Shown here piece by piece: positions 1-9,139 of a DNA stretch of 43,367 bases (within the stretch, counting starts at the first letter, position 1; each line of letters starts with the position of its first letter). The position numbers and the translations under genes are program-made. Origin of the DNA: Parcubacteria group bacterium GW2011_GWA2_40_23 (GTDB lineage: Bacteria > Patescibacteriota > Patescibacteriia > UBA11705 > JABHMO01); NCBI GenBank assembly GCA_000996245.1, contig LBYP01000009.1:1-43367 (forward strand), read 5' to 3'. The notes under the pieces are model-generated. The model was not told the DNA's origin and did no database searches. It saw nothing but the letters and a program-made list of their open reading frames with translations.

Positions 1-87
1 ACGATCACGTATATTTAAATTACAACGACTTAACGGTAACCTTTTAACTGACTGAGCTTGTTGATTTCGGTAACACTTATTTATTAT

Positions 88-1242
88 CTATTGCGGTTTA
101 GCTATTTCTCGCTGACGTTTATACAAATAAGCTAAAATTAGCATGAATACAATAAAAACCGCGAGAGTAACGCCCAGCACACTCCAACCCAAATCCTGTA
201 AATAATAGGCCACCAAGCCAAAAATCACAGTAATGGCGTAGAGGCTCAAAACCGCTCTTTTTACGGTAAAACCAGCATCAAGAAGCCGATGATGCAGATG
301 CTTCTTATCTGCGGTGGCAAAGGGCGATTTGCCCTCCATAATGCGCCTAATTATAGTCCAAAGGAAGTCCAAAGCTGGTATGCTTAAAAGCATCAAAGTC
401 ACCCCTACTTTACTACCACTGATTATCGAAATTGAACCCAGAAGAAAGCCAGCCATAGTACTGCCGCCCTCGCCTAAAAAGATAGATGCTGGATTGAAAT
501 TGAAGACTAAAAATCCCAGAAAAACTCCAATCAATAAGATCGCGATCAAGGCCACATCATATTGCACAATGTCGCCTTTGTTCAAAGCCACAAAAAACAT
601 GAAGACAGCTCCAATCAAAGTTATCCCAGAAACCAAACCATCAAGTCCATCCAATAATTTTGTCGTATACATCATGCCAAGTAACCAAAAGAATGTAAAG
701 AAATCAGCCAATAAAGTAATTTTATAAAGCAAACCATCGTACCAAAAAAGGTTTAACACATATTTATCTAGATGCCATAAACCCTCGCCGACTGGGTTCG
801 TGATTGAGTCAATTCCCACACCAGAGATTATGACAACTAAAACAGCCAAAATTGGAAATAGAATTTGATAACGTGGTCGTAAATTATATTTATCATCTAA
901 AAATCCACCAACCGCTAAGAACAAAGTACCAATCATGATGCCAAAAAGATTTTTGAGAAATATAGTTCCGCCGATCAAATCTTTAGTATAAAGAGCATAA
1001 AACAAAACCACGAGATTAAAACTAAAAAAAATCGCCAATCCGCCAAGTAAAGGAATTGGTTTTTTATGAATCTTGCGTTCTGAATTTGGGATATCAACAA
1101 CTTTTAGTTTCTTGGCCACGAACTGAATCAAACCTGTCATTATGACTGAGAGGAAAAAGGAAAATAAGAGGGCGATGATGTAGTCGGAGGAAGTCATAGT
1201 CTTGCAATTTGGGGTAAGTATTATGGGGTAAGGGGTAAGCAA
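88..1242 (-). CDS. Glycosyltransferase family 4 / MraY-WecA-like undecaprenyl-phosphate sugar-phosphate transferase
   Basis: Multi-TM ORF with KxLDGLDGLVSG, NFNPASIFLGEGGS and HLHHRLLDAG motifs typical of the family. Confidence 0.92.
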   Translation of the reverse strand: MLTPYPIILTPNCKTMTSSDYIIALLFSFFLSVIMTGLIQFVAKKLKVVDIPNSERKIHKKPIPLLGGLAIFFSFNLVVLFYALYTKDLIGGTIFLKNLFGIMIGTLFLAVGGFLDDKYNLRPRYQILFPILAVLVVIISGVGIDSITNPVGEGLWHLDKYVLNLFWYDGLLYKITLLADFFTFFWLLGMMYTTKLLDGLDGLVSGITLIGAVFMFFVALNKGDIVQYDVALIAILLIGVFLGFLVFNFNPASIFLGEGGSTMAGFLLGSISIISGSKVGVTLMLLSIPALDFLWTIIRRIMEGKSPFATADKKHLHHRLLDAGFTVKRAVLSLYAITVIFGLVAYYLQDLGWSVLGVTLAVFIVFMLILAYLYKRQREIAKPQ

Positions 1243-1310
1243 AAACCCTTAATGCTTATCCCTTTTCCCTTTATACAAATTCTACCCGATCTTAACACAT
1301 TTATCAATCA

Positions 1311-1336
1311 AAAAAGGAGCATTGAAGCTCCTTTTT
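1311..1336. terminator. Bidirectional intrinsic terminator
   Basis: AAAAAAGGAGC-ATTGAA-GCTCCTTTTT just downstream of the minus-strand Clp ORF. Confidence 0.8.
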
Positions 1337-4108
1337 CTATATCAACTCTGCTTTTTTAATATTGATAACCCCACCTGGTTCCAAAGTAATAACATCGCGA
1401 CGACCGACTTCCCCACGTAAAATCTTATCAGCCAAAACATCATCAATTCGTTCTTGGATAACACGACGTAATGGTCGGGCACCAAACTTTGGATCATAGC
1501 CCAACTCAGCGAGCTCAGCAATGGCCTCGTCTGTAACCTTGAAAATAATTCCCTTTTCGTCCAAATTCTTAGAAATCTTACCAACCATAATGTGAGCGAT
1601 TTTGACAACATCAATTAAACTCAAAGGTTTGAAAACAATGACACCATCAAAACGATTCAAAAACTCTGGGCGGTAATATGTTTTCAACTCTTCGTTCAAT
1701 AAATAAGTTTTAATCTGTTCAATAGCTGTGCCCTTATTAATTTCATCTTGAATATATTGAGCACCAGCATTTGAAGTCATGATGATAATCGTATTGGTAA
1801 AATCAATGGTGCGTCCTTGAGCATCAGTCAAACGTCCGTCGTCCATGACTTGCAAAAAAACATTCAAAATATCTTTGTTGGCTTTTTCAACTTCATCAAA
1901 AAGCAATAATGAGAATGGGTTTTTACGTACAGCTTCAGTCAATTGGCCTGGAGTATCGCCATAACCGATTAAACGTTTTATCGAATCTGCTTCCTGATAT
2001 TCTGACATATCAAAACGCAACATACTTTCTTCGCGTCCAAAATAAATTTCTGCAACCGACTTAGTCAATTCTGTTTTTCCAACGCCAGTCGGTCCCAAAA
2101 ACAAGAAACTAGCGATCGGTCTTTTGCCTTCGCGTAGTTCCGCGCGTGCTCTACGCAAACTGGAAGCCACCATGCTAACAGCTTCATTTTGGCCAATCAT
2201 TCGTTCATGAATTCGAGCTTCAAGATTCAACAATTTTTCAGTTTCCTGTTCGGTTACTGAAGTCATGGGGATTTTTGTGATGTTCGACACAATCTCAGCC
2301 ACATCATTACCAGTAATAAGCTGCTTTTCACCACGTGTATTGCGGACTTTAATAGCAGCCTGTTCCATTATTTCTAAAGCCTTATCTGGTAAATAACGAT
2401 CATGAATATAACGCGACGAAAGAAGCGCTGATTTTTCTATCGCTTCATATGAAAAATAAACTTGATTCTGATATTCGATTGGCCCGCTTTTTGCTTCCAT
2501 CACTTGAATCGCATCATTCATTTCTAATTCCTCGATACGCACAATCTGCAATTGCGCATCAAGTCCGCGACCTTCGATGGCTCGACCATAATCTTTTGGC
2601 GAGCTAGTAGCAATAACATAAAATAAATGTCGTGAAACAATTTGCGCAAAAACTTCTGAAAGATCTAAACTGCTTTCTGCACCAGCACTTATGCCAGTTA
2701 AATTATGTAAATTTTCTACAGCCAAAATAATATTACCCGAACGCATAATTTCATCAGTAATCATGAGCAAGCGTTGTTCTGCTTGAGCTGCATCACTACC
2801 GGCTAAAAGTCGTGTAATATCCAAACTGACTAAACGCTTATCATGCAAAGATTCTGGTACATCTTCCATAACCATGCGCTGCGCTAAGCCATTAATGATG
2901 CTCGTGCGGCCAACACCTTGATAACCCAAGAGCAAAACGCCCTCACGGCTACCTTCCATAATACGGAAAATCTTTTCTATTTCTTCTTCTCTTCCAATAC
3001 AAGGAAAAAGATAACCACCAATTGCTTTGACAGTCAGATCTTCACTGAATTGATCTAAAAGCGGCGTGGCCATGGCCGTCATGGCCCTATCCATACCTGA
3101 TTTTGGTTTGTAGCGCGCGCGTCCGCGGAAACGTTGTAAGCCTTCACGCATTTGTTCTTGAATACGAATCCAAGCCACCACATTTTTCAATTTTTGATAA
3201 TCATAACCCATGTCCAAAAGAATTTCTAAGATATCATCTTTTTCATTTTTTTCAAGGATTTTTTCCGGCGACGACAAGGACAAAACTATTTCTGGCAAAT
3301 CAACTTTACTATTATTGGTTAAATACGCTTCCGCATAAGCCAAAAGCAAAGTCTTGTGTAATTCAACGGTCAGTTCTAGATCCCCACCTCTTTGTAAAAT
3401 GCTTTTTCCTAAATAACGACTCAACTTTTGCTTAAAATCTTCAAAATTAATACCTAGACGAACTAAAATAACTCCTGATTTATTAAATTGACCAAGCACA
3501 CTAAATAAATGCACGCGCAAAATTTGATGATGTCCAAAATGTTTGGCTAATTCCCAACTGGCTTGAATAGCTTTTTCAGCTTCCTCAGAAAATGCCAGTG
3601 AAGCATCTAAAACCTGATTCTTTTTTAAACGCCAAATATCTGGCCAACTTAAACCAGACAAAGTTGAGGCTATTTCTTTTCTAAAGACACGTGGAACAAC
3701 TTGATATTTAGGATTGCTTAAATCGCTTAAACGGTAATACAAATACAAATCAATTAATAAAGTAAACCAAAAATATAATTTTTCATTTGTGGGTGTTAAC
3801 CAATAATTCAGACTAAATAATGTTGAAAAATTATCTTGATAACCATAATAACCAATTAAAATTAATCCAGATAAGCCGATAATTGCCAAAAGACCGTTAA
3901 AAACTAATTTTATACGACTAATTATTTTATCAAAAAGAATATCGCTTGGTTCTAATGACTTTCCCCAAAAAATAATTTTTTCTTCCAAAATCAAACCAAC
4001 GCCAGCGCCTTTGCAATCTGGGCAGAGTGCCAAGTCAATATGCCCAGTGCCTTTACACTTGGGACAAACTACAAATTCAAATTTTCTGTCTCCTCCTGTT
4101 AAGCTCAT
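1337..4108 (-). CDS. Membrane-anchored ClpC/ClpB-like AAA+ ATPase with N-terminal DnaJ-type zinc ribbon
   Basis: N-terminal CPKCKGTG...CPDCKGAG, hydrophobic segments, Clp-N-like region, D1 and D2 AAA modules; D2 has GPTGVGKT and LLLFDEVEKA. Confidence 0.9.
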   Translation of the reverse strand: MSLTGGDRKFEFVVCPKCKGTGHIDLALCPDCKGAGVGLILEEKIIFWGKSLEPSDILFDKIISRIKLVFNGLLAIIGLSGLILIGYYGYQDNFSTLFSLNYWLTPTNEKLYFWFTLLIDLYLYYRLSDLSNPKYQVVPRVFRKEIASTLSGLSWPDIWRLKKNQVLDASLAFSEEAEKAIQASWELAKHFGHHQILRVHLFSVLGQFNKSGVILVRLGINFEDFKQKLSRYLGKSILQRGGDLELTVELHKTLLLAYAEAYLTNNSKVDLPEIVLSLSSPEKILEKNEKDDILEILLDMGYDYQKLKNVVAWIRIQEQMREGLQRFRGRARYKPKSGMDRAMTAMATPLLDQFSEDLTVKAIGGYLFPCIGREEEIEKIFRIMEGSREGVLLLGYQGVGRTSIINGLAQRMVMEDVPESLHDKRLVSLDITRLLAGSDAAQAEQRLLMITDEIMRSGNIILAVENLHNLTGISAGAESSLDLSEVFAQIVSRHLFYVIATSSPKDYGRAIEGRGLDAQLQIVRIEELEMNDAIQVMEAKSGPIEYQNQVYFSYEAIEKSALLSSRYIHDRYLPDKALEIMEQAAIKVRNTRGEKQLITGNDVAEIVSNITKIPMTSVTEQETEKLLNLEARIHERMIGQNEAVSMVASSLRRARAELREGKRPIASFLFLGPTGVGKTELTKSVAEIYFGREESMLRFDMSEYQEADSIKRLIGYGDTPGQLTEAVRKNPFSLLLFDEVEKANKDILNVFLQVMDDGRLTDAQGRTIDFTNTIIIMTSNAGAQYIQDEINKGTAIEQIKTYLLNEELKTYYRPEFLNRFDGVIVFKPLSLIDVVKIAHIMVGKISKNLDEKGIIFKVTDEAIAELAELGYDPKFGARPLRRVIQERIDDVLADKILRGEVGRRDVITLEPGGVINIKKAELI

Positions 4109-4512
4109 AACAAACTTTTGAATAGACCGAAGTTAAATAATATCTCGTAGATAATTGCAATTGGAAGTGCTAACCAAACAATAAAGCCGATAAAGGCTAT
4201 TAATATCCACAACACAAAGACAATTGAGCGGAAAATAATCTGAAAGACGCGCATGAAGAAGCTAATTATTCGTCCTTGCCAATCGTATTGACCAAACATG
4301 GGAGTAAAAAGATTTTTTGTCCAAACAGAAAGAGATAATTCTTGATTACCTTGAGAAATAACACGTCCCATTTTTTTTATAGCATTAACAGCGCCGGAGG
4401 TATACCACCAAACTGGCCAGGAAAGAATATCAAAAACAATATCTTTAAAAATAAATTTAATTGACCTGTAAGCCAAGTTTTCTTTTATCATACAAAATAT
4501 ATTATACCACAA
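4105..4512 (-). CDS. Small membrane protein, hypothetical
   Basis: ORF overlapping the Clp start by 4 nt (translational coupling); C-terminal hydrophobic helices. Confidence 0.65.
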   Translation of the reverse strand: MWYNIFCMIKENLAYRSIKFIFKDIVFDILSWPVWWYTSGAVNAIKKMGRVISQGNQELSLSVWTKNLFTPMFGQYDWQGRIISFFMRVFQIIFRSIVFVLWILIAFIGFIVWLALPIAIIYEILFNFGLFKSLL

Positions 4513-4526
4513 ATCTATTTATTTGA

Positions 4527-4566
4527 TAAAAAAACCGGCACGCTCGTGTGAGAAGACGTACCGGTG
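4527..4566 (-). terminator. Intrinsic terminator of the small Cys-rich ORF
   Basis: ACCGGCACG...CGTACCGGT stem (one mismatch) followed by a T tract on the minus strand. Confidence 0.75.
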
Positions 4567-4609
4567 CACTGGGGATTGCGAACTTTTCGCTGTGTGAGGT
4601 CGTCCGCGG

Positions 4610-4738
4610 TTAACGGCAACCGTGACAGCCAGAGCACTGGCGACAGGTGTACATGGACGAAATGGCCCTCAACTGCCGCAGAACCAAATCCGAACTACGA
4701 ACACGCTTGATCGTCGGTCTTGCGTACTTTTTCTGCAT
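4610..4738 (-). CDS. 42-aa Cys-rich small protein MQKKYARPTIKRVRSSDLVLRQLRAISSMYTCRQCSGCHGCR
   Basis: Manual translation (below ORF-track cutoff); AGGAAGG Shine-Dalgarno upstream of ATG, terminator downstream, GC-rich. Confidence 0.6.
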   Translation of the reverse strand: MQKKYARPTIKRVRSSDLVLRQLRAISSMYTCRQCSGCHGCR

Positions 4739-4841
4739 CTTCACCTTCCTTTTGTCCTCGATAAACGCAAACCCCAGCGTTGTTGAGTATCTAATCTCAA
4801 TTTAACATAAAAGCTAATAGATAACAATTTGTATTCTGCAT

Positions 4842-4879
4842 AAAAAATTACCGGCACGCTCAATGAAGAACGTGCCGGC
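4842..4879 (-). terminator. Intrinsic terminator of the candidate ncRNA unit
   Basis: CCGGCACG...CGTGCCGG stem followed by TAATTTTTT on the minus strand. Confidence 0.85.
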
Positions 4880-5510
4880 TGCAATTTCGCTAGGGCTCAG
4901 TTGAGTTACTTTGCCCGGGTTCACGATACATCAAGAACGTACTTGGCTTCAGAGAGTAATCCGCGCTTTAGGATGTAGGTCCTTGGCAAAAGCCTTTGGG
5001 GCAAACGCCGCTGGACTTGGTCTGTCTCTTTCGAGCTTCCCGAGGGAAGAGGAAAGCAGTCGGCGAACCGATCTACCCCCAACAGATATCCGTTGCTGTG
5101 GACACTCGACGTTAGCAAGACAACTTGCGCTGTCTTTTCACCACGTCACCGATGGGGTCGGTCAGCCTACGCCTTTCGTTGAGTGTTGACCCAACTACTT
5201 AGCGGCGCTATGCCTACTCCCACGTCTTGACCTGCTCACTGGTGTCTTTGGCGTCACCCCTGGGGATGCACCGACCTGCCCCTCCTTGTGGGAACGAACC
5301 GCCGAAACGGTCCTGGGACATACCAGCTGCAGAACGTTGGTCACTGCCAAGTCAAGAGCACTACTGTCAGATGACGCCGAAGCTTCACCCTATCATCGTG
5401 ATTGACGTTCGATGGCTTCAAGGCTTTCACCTTGGCAATCGGCCGTGGCAGAACCTCAGAGCGGCCCGTGCCGCAACGTTGTATCGCGTGCGAACCTTTT
5501 CGCGAACGCA
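4842..5510 (-). ncRNA. Candidate large structured non-coding RNA (~660 nt), class unknown
   Basis: Bounded by a promoter (5517-5545) and a terminator; GC-rich, many local hairpins (AAGACA/TGTCTT, CTTCCC/GGGAAG, ACCG/CGGT), no SD-preceded ORF of useful length. Confidence 0.5.
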
Positions 5511-5516
5511 AAGAAT

Positions 5517-5545
5517 ATATTACTCTCATTATTTAAATACGTCAA
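5517..5545 (-). promoter_or_regulatory. sigma70-like promoter TTGACG-N17-TAATAT
   Basis: Near-consensus hexamers with 17-nt spacing upstream of the ncRNA unit. Confidence 0.75.
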
Positions 5546-5629
5546 TAGTCAAAATAAAGCACTGTGGATAATTATCAATTATATGCAAATTTAAACAAAA
5601 AAATTACGAATAATACAACTAGTTAGAAA

Positions 5630-5667
5630 TTACGAATTACTACTAAGTCCAAAAAAGTAATTCGTAA
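5630..5667. repeat. Inverted repeat of the dispersed ATTACGAATTACT motif
   Basis: TTACGAATTACT (5630-5641) and perfect reverse complement AGTAATTCGTAA (5656-5667). Confidence 0.8.
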
Positions 5668-5712
5668 CATCATGACTATGTTGCTATTCGTAACCTACGT
5701 ATCCACAAACAC

Positions 5713-6324
5713 TCATTTTAAATATTTCTTTGTTTCTGCCAAAAATGATTCAAAGTCGATATTATTGTTTTTCAGGTCTAAATCATCATAGCTTAAAGTT
5801 ATAACCTGACATTGATTAAAATTTCCGACCCATTTGTCGTATAAATTGTTCAAATCATGAATATATTTAGGACTAATGGATTTTTCAAAATCGCGACCGC
5901 GGATGGCGATACGTTCCATAATCTTTTCAGTTGAAGCTTTTAAATAAATAACTAAATCTGGTGGTGGCAGTATTTGGACACAGGTTTTATAAATTTGTTG
6001 GTAAACCTGCCAATCGCGTTTATTGATTAAACCTTTTAAATGTAAATTCTTAGCAAAAATTTCAGCATTTTCATAAATACTTCTATCTTGCACCACTGAA
6101 TGTTTTTCTTGAAGAATTTGGTAATGATCTTGTAAACGTTTACCTAAAAAGAACATTTGCGAATGGAAGGCCCATTTTTTCATGTCCTTATAAAAATCCT
6201 CCAAATATGGATTTTGCGTTACTGGTTCTTGATAAGCCTTGAACTTTAAATGCTCGGCTAACTTTTTAGTGAGCGTTGATTTGCCTACGCCGATATTACC
6301 GGCAATGGCGATGAAGTTTTTCAT
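5713..6324 (-). CDS. Deoxynucleoside kinase family protein
   Basis: GNIGVGKSTL P-loop, YQEPV, QDRSIYENAEIFAKNL motifs. Confidence 0.88.
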   Translation of the reverse strand: MKNFIAIAGNIGVGKSTLTKKLAEHLKFKAYQEPVTQNPYLEDFYKDMKKWAFHSQMFFLGKRLQDHYQILQEKHSVVQDRSIYENAEIFAKNLHLKGLINKRDWQVYQQIYKTCVQILPPPDLVIYLKASTEKIMERIAIRGRDFEKSISPKYIHDLNNLYDKWVGNFNQCQVITLSYDDLDLKNNNIDFESFLAETKKYLK

Positions 6325-6402
6325 AAATTACTAATTACGAATCCAATACTAATCTACGAATAATTACGAATTATATTAGATCATTTTACCACAAAACAGC
6401 TA

Positions 6403-8379
6403 CTAATCATAATAAACAACATCATTCCCCTCATCATCCTTTTCTTTCATATAACTACGCTGATTGGCTTCGACAACGTAGCGAGTCGGGTCAAGTTCTT
6501 GAATAAACATGGATGGCTTTGAATAAACTTCGCCAAATTTATAACTGAAAGAGCGAATCGGATACAACATATTAAGTTCATCTTTGGCGCGCGTGGCAGC
6601 CACATAGAACAAACGCCGCTCTTCCTCCAATTCTTTTGGATTTTCTAAACTTTTGTGGTGCGGGAAATGTCCATTGCGCAAACCAACAATGAAAACCACA
6701 CTCCATTCCAAACCCTTGGCTTGATGGATAGTGGATAACACAACTGCTTTTTGGTCATGTTCGTGTGCATCAGCAAAACTTTCACTGAGCATCACGTCTG
6801 CCAGTAACTTATCGAGGTCAGAATATAGTGCAACAAAGTTTATAAGTTGAGAAAGATCATCGAGCCGATCACGATAATTTTCGTAAGCATTTTTTAAATG
6901 ATCTTCGTAGCCAGCTTCCATAATAAGCTCAATCGCTTCACCGAGATTGCCTTTTTGCTGTACATCCAAGCTTTTTAATCGAACAAATAATTGCACAATG
7001 CGTTGCCAGCTAATATCAGCGCCGCCTTTTAGTTCAAGATTGCCCTTGAGCAACTCATCCAAGTCAGTAAAGCTTTTGATTCGGTTCCAGATTTTCTCTG
7101 CGCCCTTTTCGCCAATTCCAGCATAGAGCAACAAGATACGTTTCCAAGCTATTTCATCTTGAAAATTAGCTAAAACTTTCAAATAGGACACCACGTCTTT
7201 GACATGAGCTTGTTCAAAATAGCGCATACCGCCACGAACCACAAAAGGAATATTATATTTACTAAGTTCAAGTTGAATTTCAGCTGATTGATAAGTCGCA
7301 CGATAAAGCACAGCCATGTTTTGATAATCCCGTCCCCCACGATATAACTCCATAATTCTTTTAACAACTAAATTTGCTTGCTGATGTTCATCTCGAGCCG
7401 GGATTAATGCGGGGAGAGATTCGCCTTCGCGCGCCGGCTTCAACTTTTTTTGAAACTGATCAACATTGTGTTTGATAATTTCATTCGCTAAATTCAAAAT
7501 CTGTGGCGTACTACGATAATTTGTCTCAATACGAAAAACCTTGGCGTTAGAAAATAATTTTGGAAAATTTAGAATATTGCGCACATCTGCGGCGCGAAAA
7601 GAATAAATACTTTGAGAATCATCCCCGACGACTAAAACATTATTGTGAAAAGTCGAAAGATCTTGAATAATTTGCGCTTGGATATAGTTGGTGTCTTGAT
7701 ATTCATCAACCAGAATATATTGAAACTGTTCCGAGAATCTTTGCTTAACTTCAGGCACCATTTCGAGTAAACGCAACCAATTAACTAATAAATCATCAAA
7801 GTCCATGACATTGCTGGCTTTTTTCTTTTGTTCATAAAGACTAGAAACTTCAACAAATTTATCAGCAATAAAATCTGGATAACCATAAACCATTTCTGCG
7901 GTTTCTTTAACATCTTGATTCGTATTGCGGCTATAACTAATTGCGGATTGGACTATACTTGGCTTTGGAAAACTTTGCCCCTTAGTATTTAAACCAAGAC
8001 TGTCCATAGCGTGTTTAATAAGTGAAACACTATCATCTTGATCTAAAATATTAAAATTTCTTTCGTAGCCAAGCTGGTTGGCATATTTTCGCAAAATCAA
8101 ATTGCCGATGCGATGGAAAGTTCCGCCCCATAAATCTTCTGGTTTAACGCCCAGCAAATTTTTTACGCGCTCCATCATTTCATTGGCAGCACGATTGGTA
8201 AAGGTAACTAATAAAATATTTTCAGGCTTAATGCCTTTTTCTAATAAATAGGCCACGCGATAAACCAAAGTGCGAGTTTTACCGCTGCCAGCACCAGCCA
8301 AAACTAAACAGGGACCATCGCCCTCTGTGACAACCTGGTACTGTTCAGGATTCAATTCTTTTTTATAATCTATGAGCAT
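6403..8379 (-). CDS. UvrD/PcrA/Rep-type SF1A DNA helicase
   Basis: LAGAGSGKT, VDEYQDTN, VGDDSQSIYSFR, STIHQAKGLEW motifs. Confidence 0.93.
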   Translation of the reverse strand: MLIDYKKELNPEQYQVVTEGDGPCLVLAGAGSGKTRTLVYRVAYLLEKGIKPENILLVTFTNRAANEMMERVKNLLGVKPEDLWGGTFHRIGNLILRKYANQLGYERNFNILDQDDSVSLIKHAMDSLGLNTKGQSFPKPSIVQSAISYSRNTNQDVKETAEMVYGYPDFIADKFVEVSSLYEQKKKASNVMDFDDLLVNWLRLLEMVPEVKQRFSEQFQYILVDEYQDTNYIQAQIIQDLSTFHNNVLVVGDDSQSIYSFRAADVRNILNFPKLFSNAKVFRIETNYRSTPQILNLANEIIKHNVDQFQKKLKPAREGESLPALIPARDEHQQANLVVKRIMELYRGGRDYQNMAVLYRATYQSAEIQLELSKYNIPFVVRGGMRYFEQAHVKDVVSYLKVLANFQDEIAWKRILLLYAGIGEKGAEKIWNRIKSFTDLDELLKGNLELKGGADISWQRIVQLFVRLKSLDVQQKGNLGEAIELIMEAGYEDHLKNAYENYRDRLDDLSQLINFVALYSDLDKLLADVMLSESFADAHEHDQKAVVLSTIHQAKGLEWSVVFIVGLRNGHFPHHKSLENPKELEEERRLFYVAATRAKDELNMLYPIRSFSYKFGEVYSKPSMFIQELDPTRYVVEANQRSYMKEKDDEGNDVVYYD

Positions 8380-8423
8380 AATAGGTCTATTTTAGCACAT
8401 TTCAGATTGGATCGCATTTACGC

Positions 8424-8451
8424 TTGACAAAACATTGAATTATGGTAATCT
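8424..8451 (+). promoter_or_regulatory. sigma70-like promoter TTGACA-N16-TAATCT
   Basis: Consensus -35 and a good -10 upstream of the GC-rich ORF at 8501. Confidence 0.7.
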
Positions 8452-8500
8452 TGCGGTATCCTAAGTGGAAGTGCGTCTGACTCACAACTTGGAGGACTCC

Positions 8501-8857
8501 ATGGACATCAACCTCGAGCGCGACCAAGAAAAGTTGATCAAGCACTGCAACGTCGTCGGTACGGTCACCAAGCAGGAACAGCTCGGACCCAACCTCTGGG
8601 CCGTCACCCTGAACTTCGGACTGCTCGCAGACCTCTTCGGAAAGACTCCCTCCAGGCGGGTGTACTTCGACCAGCAGATCATGTTCAAGCTGGACAAGAA
8701 AGCCCCCACAACTGAAGGTTTCCAGATCATCATCCGCCACGCCTACTCATGCCGCAACCCAGAAAGGAAGTTCTTCATCCACATCGCCGCTGTCGCTATC
8801 CTCGAACGCAATGGGCGTCAGCAGTCCTTCAAGGCCGCCTGCTACAGCGGCCGCTAG
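8501..8857 (+). CDS. GC-rich orphan protein, hypothetical (118 aa)
   Basis: GGAGG SD before ATG (8501); strongly C-ending codons; MDINLERDQEKLIKHCNVVGTV... Confidence 0.75.
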   Translation: MDINLERDQEKLIKHCNVVGTVTKQEQLGPNLWAVTLNFGLLADLFGKTPSRRVYFDQQIMFKLDKKAPTTEGFQIIIRHAYSCRNPERKFFIHIAAVAILERNGRQQSFKAACYSGR

Positions 8858-8884
8858 AACCCAGCAACTGAATCGAGGCTACAA

Positions 8885-9133
8885 ATGGCTACGCCAGATC
8901 CGTTCTGGGACAAACTGCTTGGTAGTGTTCTTCGGGTCGAAGCTGCCCCGATCGTCAAGTCCGAAGTACTCGCTCCCCTGGGAGAAGATGACTTCTGGAA
9001 TCAGATGGTCAAGCCCGAAGTGCCACCAGGACATCGGCTGGCCGAAATGGATAATGCACAGCTGACTCGACTCCAAGAGACCTGTGCCCGTTGGTCGCTG
9101 CTGCGTCACGTTGCGGCCAGCATGGTTTCCTGA
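8885..9133 (+). CDS. GC-rich orphan protein, hypothetical (82 aa)
   Basis: GAGG SD before ATG; follows the 8501 ORF and precedes a strong terminator. Confidence 0.7.
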   Translation: MATPDPFWDKLLGSVLRVEAAPIVKSEVLAPLGEDDFWNQMVKPEVPPGHRLAEMDNAQLTRLQETCARWSLLRHVAASMVS

Positions 9134-9139
9134 CAATCC

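Noticed and set aside
314-727. 137-aa plus-strand ORF
   Set aside because: Antisense within a clear MraY/WecA-like gene; shadow ORF.
4842-5510. RNase P RNA, tmRNA or SRP RNA
   Set aside because: No GAGGAAAGUC/ACAGAA core pairing, no tRNA-like ends or tag ORF, no SRP GGAAG/AGCAGCC apical loop on either strand.
5341-5529. 62-aa minus ORF within the ncRNA candidate
   Set aside because: Its ATG lies in the promoter spacer upstream of the -10, so it would not be on the transcript.
5227-5571. 114-aa plus-strand ORF
   Set aside because: Antisense to the promoter/terminator-defined unit, no plus-strand promoter or SD; long ORF expected by chance in GC-rich, stop-poor sequence.
8402-8740. Minus-strand ORFs antisense to the 8501 cassette
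   Set aside because: Promoter, SD, codon bias and terminator all support the plus strand.
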